A DNA stretch of 22,398 nucleotides from Chloroflexia bacterium (lineage in GTDB: Bacteria > Chloroflexota > Chloroflexia > Thermomicrobiales > UBA6265), in contig JACCVC010000156.1 in the NCBI GenBank assembly GCA_013698305.1, forward strand, positions 1 through 22,398, written 5' to 3'. The notes below the pieces were generated by a model. It was not told where the DNA came from. It saw only the letters and a program-made list of their open reading frames with translations, and made no database searches. Of this stretch, positions 14,485 to 22,204 are shown one piece after another. How positions within the stretch are numbered: the stretch's first letter is position 1; each line of letters starts with the position of its first letter. A program made the position numbers and the translations under genes.

Positions 14485-15444
14485 ATGTCATTCGATAGAA
14501 GATCGCGCAATAGTGATCGATCTCGCCGAAGGCGTCAGCCCTCCGATCCGCCTGAACGCGCTCAGGATGCCGTGGAGTCGCAGGCTTCCCGTCGTCGAAC
14601 CTCGTATGTCCCACGCCAGGGATCGGGCCAGGCCCGGCGCCTCTCGTCGGATCAGGATCAATTTGGATTCGATGAGGCGCAACCCATTGGCTCTGCTCGC
14701 CGTGATCAGCAGCCACGGTTCCGCCACGAATCACGGGATGTCGCCAACCAGTTCAATTATTCCGAAGCGCCAGCCGACGACCTCCTGTATCAGGACGAGG
14801 CAACTGCCGCTCCGCCCATTGCCCAGCGTCGGCGGCGTGGGGCCGGAGGCCAGGCTCAACCTGGCTACGAACCGGACGAGCACTATCGGCGACGGCAGCC
14901 ACAAACGCAAGGCCACGACGACGACTACACGGACGCATATGGTGATTCCTTCATCGACGAGGATGATTGGTACGAGGAAGAGGTAGCCGCTGGAGCCGCC
15001 CGTCCTCGAACGACTCGTGGTCGAGGACGTTCCGCTCGCTCGGCGCCACGTCCCTCGATATCCATGCCCCGACCCAATATCCCCCGACCCACCGTGCCCC
15101 GCTCGGTTCGTGAAGCGGCGCTCGTGCAGGATCAGAACGCGCTGATCCTGTTCGGGGGCTTGCTGGTCAGCGTGTTGCTCCTCGCGCTCTTTACATCCAG
15201 CCGAATCGAGTCACTCGCTCCAGGGTTCGCGACACACATCAGCGCCTCGGGACTGCGAGAGTCGAACCGATCTGAATCAGCGCTTTGGCAACTCCCGCTG
15301 ATGGCAGGAGCGCTCCTCCTCATGAATGTCGTGCTCGCCTGGTTCCTGGCGCAACGCTCCCGGTTCCTCAGCAGGTTCTTCCTCGTCACCGCCGCGTTGG
15401 TACAAGTGCTGATCTGGGTGGCATTCCTGCGCATCGCCTACTGA
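14485..15444 (+). CDS. Hypothetical three-TM protein with disordered Arg-rich N-terminus
   Basis: This 319-residue protein has no recognised family. About the first 215 residues are low-complexity and charged, with many Arg, Gln, Asp and Tyr (RRSRNSDRSRRRRQPSDPPER at the start, an acidic DEDDWYEEE patch near 155-165, then RTTRGRGRSARSAPRPSISMPRPNIPRPTVPRS). The last 100 or so form three membrane helices at about 219-238, 269-290 and 298-319, and the protein ends inside or at the last helix. A cytoplasmic disordered arm on a small membrane anchor is the simplest reading. ATG 14485 has a very strong ribosome-binding site (AGGAGGAGGGGGT). A near-perfect hairpin follows the gene. Function unknown. 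Confidence 0.85.
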   Translation: MSFDRRSRNSDRSRRRRQPSDPPERAQDAVESQASRRRTSYVPRQGSGQARRLSSDQDQFGFDEAQPIGSARRDQQPRFRHESRDVANQFNYSEAPADDLLYQDEATAAPPIAQRRRRGAGGQAQPGYEPDEHYRRRQPQTQGHDDDYTDAYGDSFIDEDDWYEEEVAAGAARPRTTRGRGRSARSAPRPSISMPRPNIPRPTVPRSVREAALVQDQNALILFGGLLVSVLLLALFTSSRIESLAPGFATHISASGLRESNRSESALWQLPLMAGALLLMNVVLAWFLAQRSRFLSRFFLVTAALVQVLIWVAFLRIAY

Positions 15445-15474
15445 ACCCAGGCAATACAAGGAGAACTCAGCACA

Positions 15475-15505
15475 AAGGGGACCGGATTCATAATCCGATC
15501 CCCTT
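15475..15505. terminator. Bidirectional terminator-like hairpin
   Basis: AAGGGGACCGGAT (15475-15487) pairs with ATCCGATCCCCTT (15493-15505) around a TCATA loop with one mismatch, followed by TTCTTCC on the plus strand; on the minus strand the stem ends in CCCTTTG. It lies between the convergent three-TM protein gene and the FAD-subunit gene and could serve both. Confidence 0.75.
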
Positions 15506-15535
15506 CTTCCGCCGCCGCGTCAGTGGGTTGGTAGT

Positions 15536-16387
15536 CTACGCCTGCGTGCCTAGCAGCGCCCGTTTCGTGAGAACCTCCACCAGATGTGCCCGATACGCTT
15601 CCGGCGCAAACTGATCGCCGTTGATCGTGAGTCCTGCGGTCACGTCCCGAATCGCTGCCTCAACAGATTCTTCGGTGAGCGCTTGTCCGGTGATTGCCGT
15701 CTCGACGGACGAGAGCCGCGTTGCCGTACTTGCTGCCCCGGTCAAGGCCACCCTCGCCTGTGATACCGTATCACCATCCATCCCCAGAACCGCCGCCACA
15801 CCCACAATTGCGTAGCCACTGGCTGGGTGCGCGAATTTTCGGTACGCCATTCTGGAGTGTTGTGATGGACGATTCAGCGTCACATGCGTCACGACTTCAT
15901 CAGGTTCGAGCGTCGTGGTCCAGAGATCGACAAAGAAGTCATCCAGCGAAATGCTGCGATCACCGTTCGGGCCAGTTGCGTGAACGTCGCCGCCCAGCGC
16001 CAGCGCCACAGCGGTGAGATCGGCTGCAGGATCGTTGTGAACGAGCGAGCCGACCAACGTCCCATGATCCCGAACCTGCGCATCGCCGACCACGTTGATC
16101 GCCTCAACCAGGATTGGAAGCGCCGCAGCAGCGCCTTCGTGGTCACGAACGTCGTTGTAGGTGGCCATCGCCCGGATCGTCACCGAGTCGTCTGAAGCCT
16201 CAACACCCTGTAGCTCTGTGATGTCGCGCAGGTCAACCAACGCGCTCGGCATCGCCAAACGCAGCTTCATTGCGGGCACGAGGGAGTGCCCGCCAGCGAG
16301 GATCTTCGCGTCAGGGTTGTCGACGAGAAGCGCAACCGCGTCAGACACAGTAGCCGGGCGACTGTATGTAAATGCTCCAGGAAACAT
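15536..16387 (-). CDS. FAD-binding (medium) subunit of a CO dehydrogenase/xanthine dehydrogenase-family enzyme
   Basis: This 283-residue protein belongs to the CoxM/CutM/XdhB family, the flavin subunit that moves electrons from the 2Fe-2S subunit of molybdenum hydroxylases. The two FAD loops are visible: AGGHSLVP at 31-38 and TLVGSLVHNDPAAD at 110-123. The C-terminal CO_deh_flav_C domain follows (YRKFAHPASGYAIVGVAAVL...ARVALTGAASTATRL). GAGGTG lies 7 nt before ATG 16387. The gene is 58 bp downstream of the 2Fe-2S subunit on the same strand. The catalytic molybdopterin subunit is not beside either gene: this gene ends toward a convergent terminator, and a different gene lies upstream of the pair. 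Substrate (CO, purine, nicotinate, aldehyde) cannot be assigned. Confidence 0.93.
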   Translation of the reverse strand: MFPGAFTYSRPATVSDAVALLVDNPDAKILAGGHSLVPAMKLRLAMPSALVDLRDITELQGVEASDDSVTIRAMATYNDVRDHEGAAAALPILVEAINVVGDAQVRDHGTLVGSLVHNDPAADLTAVALALGGDVHATGPNGDRSISLDDFFVDLWTTTLEPDEVVTHVTLNRPSQHSRMAYRKFAHPASGYAIVGVAAVLGMDGDTVSQARVALTGAASTATRLSSVETAITGQALTEESVEAAIRDVTAGLTINGDQFAPEAYRAHLVEVLTKRALLGTQA

Positions 16388-16445
16388 CGAACTTCACCTC
16401 ACATTGTTCGAGCCAAACGTTCTCACACGCCGCAACGGATACGTG

Positions 16446-16943
16446 TCAGGACCCAGCCCGCACCTTCTCAGCCGCATACCTGACCGACCGGACGATGTTC
16501 TCATACCCAGTGCAGCGACAGATGTTGCCCTCGAGCTCATGACGGATTTCAGCATCAGTTGGGTTCGGATTTCGTTTCAGCAACGACACCGACGACATGA
16601 TCATGCCGGGGGTGCAGTAGCCACATTGCAACCCATGCTCCTCCCAGAAACCCTCCTGGACCGGATGATACACGCCATCGTGCGCGAGGCCCTCAATGGT
16701 CTCGACCGTTGCGCCTTGTACCTGCACCGCGAAGAATGTGCATGCTTTCGTAGTCCTGCCATCGACATTGACGACGCACGCGCCGCACTGGCTGGTATCG
16801 CATCCGACATGCGTGCCGGTCAGCCCGAGATGGTCGCGCAGATAGTGGACGAGGAGCGTGCGCGACTCAACTTCCGCCGATCGCTCCACTCCATTGACGG
16901 TCATCGACACGAGTGTCTTCTGCATCTGCTCGGTATCGGTCAA
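16446..16943 (-). CDS. 2Fe-2S (small) subunit of a CO dehydrogenase/xanthine dehydrogenase-family enzyme
   Basis: This 165-residue CoxS/CutS-type ferredoxin subunit has all eight cluster cysteines. The plant-type 2Fe-2S ligands are C48, C53, C56 and C68 (GCDTSQCGACVV...KAC). The helical-domain cluster has C107, C110, C142 and C144 (CGYCTPGM...CRCTGYENI). It accepts electrons from the molybdenum cofactor subunit and passes them to the flavin subunit. I prefer the TTG start at 16943, which has AAGGGG 6 nt upstream; ATG 16925 is an alternative. It is the first gene of a two-gene operon with the flavin subunit. The 202 bp upstream contain only a weak promoter candidate and no sign of a large-subunit gene. 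Confidence 0.94.
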   Translation of the reverse strand: MTDTEQMQKTLVSMTVNGVERSAEVESRTLLVHYLRDHLGLTGTHVGCDTSQCGACVVNVDGRTTKACTFFAVQVQGATVETIEGLAHDGVYHPVQEGFWEEHGLQCGYCTPGMIMSSVSLLKRNPNPTDAEIRHELEGNICRCTGYENIVRSVRYAAEKVRAGS

Positions 16944-17064
16944 GTCGGTCCCCTTTTCTCGTAGATAGCCACGGCTGGCGCCCCGCGCTTCGCGCTAGGC
17001 AAGTGAGGACTCTTGTGCCTCCTTGCCCCCTCGACCGCTCGAGGTCGCCGTTCAGTCTCTATGC

Positions 17065-17093
17065 ATTCTGGATCATCTTCGCAGATCACACAA
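17065..17093 (-). promoter_or_regulatory. Weak promoter candidate for the CoxS/CoxM-type operon
   Basis: On the minus strand TTGTGT (17093-17088) is followed after 17 bp by CAGAAT (17070-17065). Both boxes are imperfect, but the spacing is ideal and the position, about 120 nt before the 2Fe-2S subunit, is reasonable. Confidence 0.3.
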
Positions 17094-17145
17094 CGTCGCA
17101 CAACCGCATCTTTCACCAGAGTCAAGGCGCATTCGCCGCCGAGTC

Positions 17146-18342
17146 CTAGAGATCGGCGACGAGCGACTCGACGACCCCTCGCACGATGGCATCGATATCT
17201 GATCGATAACGCTCGGCTACGTCTCGCGACACAGCCGCGACACGCTCGAGCTCCGTCGGGAAGTCAGCAAGAGGCGGCATGATCACACCCGTTCGTCCAA
17301 TGACGTCGTCGGTGAACATCTTTCCCAATCTCTTGCGTACCTGATTACGCGAGGGCCGCGCTTCCGGCGCCAGGTCCACAAGCGTTTTGTCAGCCAAATC
17401 ACGAAGCTCCGCTCCACTTACTGGTGATCCCACCACTTGATGCAACGCCAGACGCTGGCAGCGGATGTGCTCAGCGTCACGATCCCACAGAAGCGCCAGC
17501 TCCCACGCCGAGTCGGCCCGGCTGGCTCGACGCTCGACCTGTTTGAGCACATGAGAATCGTCCGCACGGACCTCGTTGTGGCCGAGGAGCGGAAGTTGCT
17601 CATCAAGCGCCAGACCGTACATCGCGCGGGACAACCGAAAGTAGTATTGGCCGGCAAGCAGGCTGCTCCATGCGTCGATCGGCAGCGAATCGAGCGCGAT
17701 CAGGCGATGCATGATCTGAGGTTCTCCAAGCCTGGAAAACATGTCCGCGCCCAGCACATCGACCAATACGACATCGTGGCGGGGTACGGTCATGCGACGG
17801 TGTCCCATTCGCTGCCGGAACATCGCCCGCGTGAGGTTGTAGTCAGGGCTGACGAATAGCCCACTCGCGTACGTCGGGGTCCCATGCATCGACGGCAGCA
17901 GCGCCGTCAGGAGCTCATCCTTCTCTAAAAGCCGTGAGGTTGCCTCGCTGCTCACCTGCTCCTCCCGGGCGGTTTCGATGGAAAACTTGGCGTCGACTCC
18001 GATCACCGTGCCACGGCCATTGCATTCAACATGCGCCAGAAAATCCGGGTTCTTCAGACCAAGCTTCGACGCTCTCGCCGCGACACCCGGTATCGTGTCG
18101 AGCCGATGAATATCGATCACAATACCGTCCCGCAGATCCGAACGGGTTACAGGTATGACGTTGCCTGTCCAGGTGTCAAGTTCGCCAGCGACGACATCGG
18201 ACCATGACTCGCCAATCAAATGGCTGGCGCCACCCTTGTCGGACAATTGCATGAGCTGTGAATCGAACACCGCTCGCGCAAATGTCCCACCCGGCAGCCT
18301 TTCTGAACGAAGCCGAAGATCGTTATCGCTCAATTCGAACAC
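17146..18342 (-). CDS. Hypothetical protein with a PD-(D/E)XK-like nuclease signature
   Basis: I do not recognise this 398-residue soluble protein. Residues 99-119 read PDFLAHVECNGR... then GVDAKF, giving P99-D100 and D117-A118-K119, the spacing of a PD-(D/E)XK nuclease core (PD, about 15 residues, D-x-K) across a predicted beta-hairpin. A glutamate upstream (E45 or E54) could complete the site. The C-terminal half is mostly helical and rich in Arg and Leu (HVLKQVERRASRADSAWELALLWDRDAEHIRCQRLALHQV). Such a core could belong to a DNA nuclease or to a catalytically relaxed relative; the motif alone does not prove activity. It is divergent from the thiamine-diphosphate enzyme gene and shares no operon with its neighbours, so context gives no help. 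Confidence 0.78.
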   Translation of the reverse strand: MFELSDNDLRLRSERLPGGTFARAVFDSQLMQLSDKGGASHLIGESWSDVVAGELDTWTGNVIPVTRSDLRDGIVIDIHRLDTIPGVAARASKLGLKNPDFLAHVECNGRGTVIGVDAKFSIETAREEQVSSEATSRLLEKDELLTALLPSMHGTPTYASGLFVSPDYNLTRAMFRQRMGHRRMTVPRHDVVLVDVLGADMFSRLGEPQIMHRLIALDSLPIDAWSSLLAGQYYFRLSRAMYGLALDEQLPLLGHNEVRADDSHVLKQVERRASRADSAWELALLWDRDAEHIRCQRLALHQVVGSPVSGAELRDLADKTLVDLAPEARPSRNQVRKRLGKMFTDDVIGRTGVIMPPLADFPTELERVAAVSRDVAERYRSDIDAIVRGVVESLVADL

Positions 18343-18519
18343 CTGCCCATCGTTGATGTCGGCATGGCGCGCCGATCATGGTCACGTCGATGTTGCCTCC
18401 ACCTCTCGCTTCGTGCAGGTACAATTGGCCGGGCCGATCCCACGGCGTCTCCAGCCCGATATCGCTCCTCCCAAACGCAACTACCGTCCGCAACGCGCTC
18501 ATTCCAAGGAACCTGACTC

Positions 18520-20160
18520 ATGACCGAAACCCTGACCGTGTCCAACAGGACCGCCACCGCCGGATCAACAGCCGCAAAGGCCGCCATCGACCAACTCGAA
18601 GCTTGTGGAATCACCACGGTCTTCGGCATTCCCGGCGTGCATACCCTGGCGCTTTACGACGCCTTGCACGACTCAAACCTCACGCACATCCTCGCTCGCC
18701 ATGAGCAGGGCGCGGGTTTCATGGCCGACGGCTTCGCCCGCTCCACCGGCCAGCCTGCGGTCGCATTGGTTATCACCGGACCAGGCGTGACCAACGTCGC
18801 CACGCCGATTGGACAAGCCTACACCGATTCGTCGCCGGTGTTCGTGCTGTCGTCCAACGTCGAGCGTGACCATCTCGACGCGATGCGCGGGAACCTGCAC
18901 GACCTCAAGGACCAGCGATCCGTCATGCGAGCGGTCACGAAATGGAATGACCGCGCGCTTGAGCCCGCGGATGTTCCGCAACTGATCGCAACCGCCTACA
19001 CCGAGATGATGCGTGGTCGGCAACTCCCGGTCCACCTTGAGATCCCGATTGACGTCCTGGATGAACCGGTGGGCGACTTCTCCAGTGTGCCATTGGCGCC
19101 ATCCGAGTCATCGCCAGTAGATCTTGCAAAGCGGATTGCGTCAGCCGTCGAAGCACTGACGTCCGCGGAACGACCGCTGATCTATTGTGGAGGTGGCGCC
19201 ACCTCGTCCGCCGCCGGAACCAGTATCCTCTCCATTGCTGAACAACTCGGTGCGCCGATCGTCACGTCGATCCAGGGCAAGGGATCGGTCCCTGACGAGC
19301 ATCCACTTGTCTGCGCGGCTCTCTGGACGCAAGGCAACCCCATCGACGATCTTGCGAAGAAAGCCGACCTCTTGTTGGTGCTAGGGTCGAAACTCGGTGT
19401 CCAGGCGACGGAGGGATTGAAATTCCCCATACCTGATACGCTCATTCGCATCGACATCGATGCGGATGAACTCACCAGAAACGCCACCCCCACGATCGGG
19501 ATCGTTGGCGACGCGGCAACTGTCGTCGCTCAGATCGCGTCCGACGTGGTCGCTCGCCCCACGTTATCCCGGTGGTCCGTGGACGAAATCGAAGACGCCC
19601 GAAACCTCGCCCGCCAATCGGCATTTGGCATCGACCGGGTTGCCTGGCTCGAGGCGATCCGCGCCGCCGTGCCGGATGACGGGTGCATCGCCTGGGACAT
19701 GACGATGATGAGCTACGCGGCAGGCTACCTCTTTCCCGTCTACCACCCCCGAACCTTCCTGTTCCCATCCGGGTTCGGGACGCTCGGGTTCGCACTGCCC
19801 GCCGCCATCGGCGCCAAGGTTGGCCTCGGAGACCGTGCGGTCGCAGCCGTCGTTGGTGACGGAGGATATCAGTTCACGATGCAGGAACTCGCCACCGCGG
19901 TGCAGTTCCGGCTCGGTATCCCCGTCATCATCTTCAACGACTCAACCTACTCCGCCGTAAAGGCGGAACAGCACAGCAGCCGTGACAAGCGGTACAGCGC
20001 CGTCGATCTGGTCAACCCAGATTACGTGAAACTCGCTGCCGCCTATGGTGTACCCGGTGTACGCGTCACGTCCCCTGAGGCGTTGCAAACGGCAATTTCG
20101 GATGCGCTCAACCGCGATCTGCCGACCTTAATCGATGTGCCCATCGACGGATGGGTCTAG
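18520..20160 (+). CDS. Thiamine-diphosphate enzyme, acetolactate synthase-like
   Basis: This 546-residue member of the acetolactate synthase/2-oxoacid decarboxylase superfamily has the usual three domains. The N-terminal PYR domain carries the catalytic glutamate E62 in ARHEQGAGFMADGFAR. The middle domain contains IYCGGGATSS and VLGSKLGV. The C-terminal PP domain has the ThDP/Mg2+ motif GDGGYQF starting at G446, ending at N473-D474. The opening GIPGVHTLALYDAL is more like the 2-ketoarginine decarboxylase (AruI) and related IlvB-like enzymes than true biosynthetic IlvB. No ilvN regulatory subunit follows, which also argues against valine synthesis. Substrate is therefore open. ATG 18520 was chosen by alignment with the family N-terminus. 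Its last 53 bp overlap the end of the convergent membrane-protein gene. A TACAAT at 18420-18425 is the only promoter hint upstream. Confidence 0.92.
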   Translation: MTETLTVSNRTATAGSTAAKAAIDQLEACGITTVFGIPGVHTLALYDALHDSNLTHILARHEQGAGFMADGFARSTGQPAVALVITGPGVTNVATPIGQAYTDSSPVFVLSSNVERDHLDAMRGNLHDLKDQRSVMRAVTKWNDRALEPADVPQLIATAYTEMMRGRQLPVHLEIPIDVLDEPVGDFSSVPLAPSESSPVDLAKRIASAVEALTSAERPLIYCGGGATSSAAGTSILSIAEQLGAPIVTSIQGKGSVPDEHPLVCAALWTQGNPIDDLAKKADLLLVLGSKLGVQATEGLKFPIPDTLIRIDIDADELTRNATPTIGIVGDAATVVAQIASDVVARPTLSRWSVDEIEDARNLARQSAFGIDRVAWLEAIRAAVPDDGCIAWDMTMMSYAAGYLFPVYHPRTFLFPSGFGTLGFALPAAIGAKVGLGDRAVAAVVGDGGYQFTMQELATAVQFRLGIPVIIFNDSTYSAVKAEQHSSRDKRYSAVDLVNPDYVKLAAAYGVPGVRVTSPEALQTAISDALNRDLPTLIDVPIDGWV

Positions 20161-22204
20161 CGCCGACCACGAGTCCCGCAAGGACGATGACCGCGCTGAG
20201 AACTGACACCGCTCGCGCAACGATGTCGAGCGACGTGAGCGCGTAGGTCAGTTCGATCTCCACGTCGCCACCATTGGTGGGAATGTGCAGGTAGCCATTG
20301 GCAGCGCGACTCACCTCAATGGGTTCGCCGTTGACTGTGGCGGTCCAACGTGGGAACCAGTTCTGCCGCACCGAGACTGATCCTGAAGGCGCATCCGCGA
20401 ACGAGGCGCTGATCCTGGTTCCGTTGAGCGAGACGTCGAGTCGATCCGGTGTTGTCGCATCCACCGTCACCAGCGAGGCGGGATCAACTACCTCGAAGAC
20501 CTCCCACTGTCCAAACTCGCCGGTGGATGCCACGATATCGGAGTCGGAAGCCGTGGTGCGAGCATCGCCGCCGCTCAGATCGTCGGCGGCATTGGTGACC
20601 ACTACCGCGCCGATCCCGTGAGTCGTCAGGTAATCGGCGGAAAGGGCGTCAGAAGGATTGGGGTAAAAGTGCCCTGTGCGATGGTCGTATGGTCCCTCGT
20701 GATCCTGATGCCAATACCACAGCCAGTCATCGTAATAGAACCGGCGGTCAGCCCAGGACGGCGCCCAGAGTTGCTGATGCCAGCTCAGCTGCGTGCCCAT
20801 CACCAGGATCGCGGCGTGCTCCTCCGCGATCTGGTCCGCCTGCTCGACCGCAAGCCGCATGTTCGTCAGCTCCACCGCCGACGACTCTTCGATCTTCGGC
20901 GCCGGAGGCAGACCACGGTCTTCCAGGTCTCGCGGACCGAAGCCAGTGGCGAAGATGACGATGAGCGTCATGCTCCCCAGTCCCGCCAGCAAGAGGTCGG
21001 CTGCGGGACGCCACAACTTGCACGTGATCCGTCTCGTCACTTCTACCGCCGCGTACCCGGCCAGATAGATCATCAGCAAGCGCTGGAACGGCATCAGCCT
21101 GGGGAGCTCGAGTTGCGGCACCAGCTCCTGCAACCAGGGCAGCCCGGTGGCAAGCGTCGTGAGCGACACATAGAACACGAAGGTAATCGACACCACCTGG
21201 GACACTCGATGGGACGCATTCAGGTGCGGCAGGACGCATCCCGCAAGTGCCAGCAGCGCAATAGGCAGGGTAAGCGTGTCAGCAGTGGCGCTGAGGAACC
21301 CGACAACCCCATCATACTCCTGATAGTGAAGAAAGTAGTAGAGGTCCGAGTATCGCAAAAGTGGGACCAGGACAGGAGCACAGACCCCGATCGTCAGCAG
21401 ACCGATCGCGCCCAGCCGCAGAACCGATGTCCGCCAGCGAGACGTGTACAGCACGTCTCTGACGAGCACCGCCAGCCCGATCACCGCGATTGCGATGACC
21501 GACCTCGGGTTGCTGACGACCGCCATCGAGATACATCCGACGGCAAGCATCGCCCACCGCGTTCGACCCTCGTTCACCGCAATCGTGAGGATCGGCGCCG
21601 CCAAGACCGCGAATAACGACCCGGCGGCGTTGGTCACCAGCCCCCACTCCACCAGTTCACTGTACCCGCCCTGCAACCAGGTGCTGGCGATCACGACGTG
21701 TCCGGTGAATGCGAGCAGCGCGATGCCCGGAGACAGGTGGTCGACACGGATCATCAACCAGTACACAAGGCCAGGCAACAGGAACAAGCCCACCACGACA
21801 AGCGTGTACGCCGTCTCAATCGCCAGCAGCCCGAACGTCACGAGGTGCAGCACGGCGACCATGCCCGACACACCGAAAGGAAAGAATTCAGCGGGATATC
21901 CGCCTTGGTGGCTCGGAATCCATCTCAGCGACTCGAACGAGCGCCAGGCATCGGCCAGCAGCTGGGATCGAGAGATATGGAACGGGTGATCGACCGTGAA
22001 GTACGCGCGTGGAACGTCGATGAGCGTCCCGACGACGGCTACCCGGCTGCTCAACGGAACTACATCGACCCTGGAGATAACCCAGGCGGCGACGCCAAGG
22101 AAGGCGATCACCCACATCAACCGAGTCAGGACATCATCGCGCGCCCGATCCGGCGCATCGGTGTCGGGTGTGTCGTCAGCATTTCGCGCCTTCGATTGCA
22201 GCAT
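20108..22204 (-). CDS. Large polytopic membrane protein, YfhO/GT-C-like
   Basis: This 698-residue integral membrane protein has about 10-12 helices in the first 420 residues, an extracytoplasmic C-terminal domain, and a final membrane helix (LDIVARAVSVLSAVIVLAGLVVGA). The overall plan, with a first extracytoplasmic loop (DHPFHISRSQLLADAWRSFESLRWIPSHQGGYPAEFFPFG) and a soluble domain ending QNWFPRWTATVNGEPIEVSRAANGYLHIPTNGG, resembles YfhO-type and other GT-C-like proteins linked to cell-surface glycan work. No catalytic residue can be assigned with certainty. The ATG at 22204 shares one base with the stop of the upstream gene (TGATG), which fixes the start; an upstream GTG reading would overlap that gene by about 105 bp. 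The gene ends 53 bp inside the convergent thiamine-diphosphate enzyme gene. Confidence 0.85.
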   Translation of the reverse strand: MLQSKARNADDTPDTDAPDRARDDVLTRLMWVIAFLGVAAWVISRVDVVPLSSRVAVVGTLIDVPRAYFTVDHPFHISRSQLLADAWRSFESLRWIPSHQGGYPAEFFPFGVSGMVAVLHLVTFGLLAIETAYTLVVVGLFLLPGLVYWLMIRVDHLSPGIALLAFTGHVVIASTWLQGGYSELVEWGLVTNAAGSLFAVLAAPILTIAVNEGRTRWAMLAVGCISMAVVSNPRSVIAIAVIGLAVLVRDVLYTSRWRTSVLRLGAIGLLTIGVCAPVLVPLLRYSDLYYFLHYQEYDGVVGFLSATADTLTLPIALLALAGCVLPHLNASHRVSQVVSITFVFYVSLTTLATGLPWLQELVPQLELPRLMPFQRLLMIYLAGYAAVEVTRRITCKLWRPAADLLLAGLGSMTLIVIFATGFGPRDLEDRGLPPAPKIEESSAVELTNMRLAVEQADQIAEEHAAILVMGTQLSWHQQLWAPSWADRRFYYDDWLWYWHQDHEGPYDHRTGHFYPNPSDALSADYLTTHGIGAVVVTNAADDLSGGDARTTASDSDIVASTGEFGQWEVFEVVDPASLVTVDATTPDRLDVSLNGTRISASFADAPSGSVSVRQNWFPRWTATVNGEPIEVSRAANGYLHIPTNGGDVEIELTYALTSLDIVARAVSVLSAVIVLAGLVVGARPIRRWAHRLRSADRG

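Noticed and set aside
16940..17125. Small minus-strand open frame upstream of the 2Fe-2S subunit
   Set aside because: Sixty-one codons with no ribosome-binding site or family features, overlapping the likely leader and the start of the 2Fe-2S subunit.
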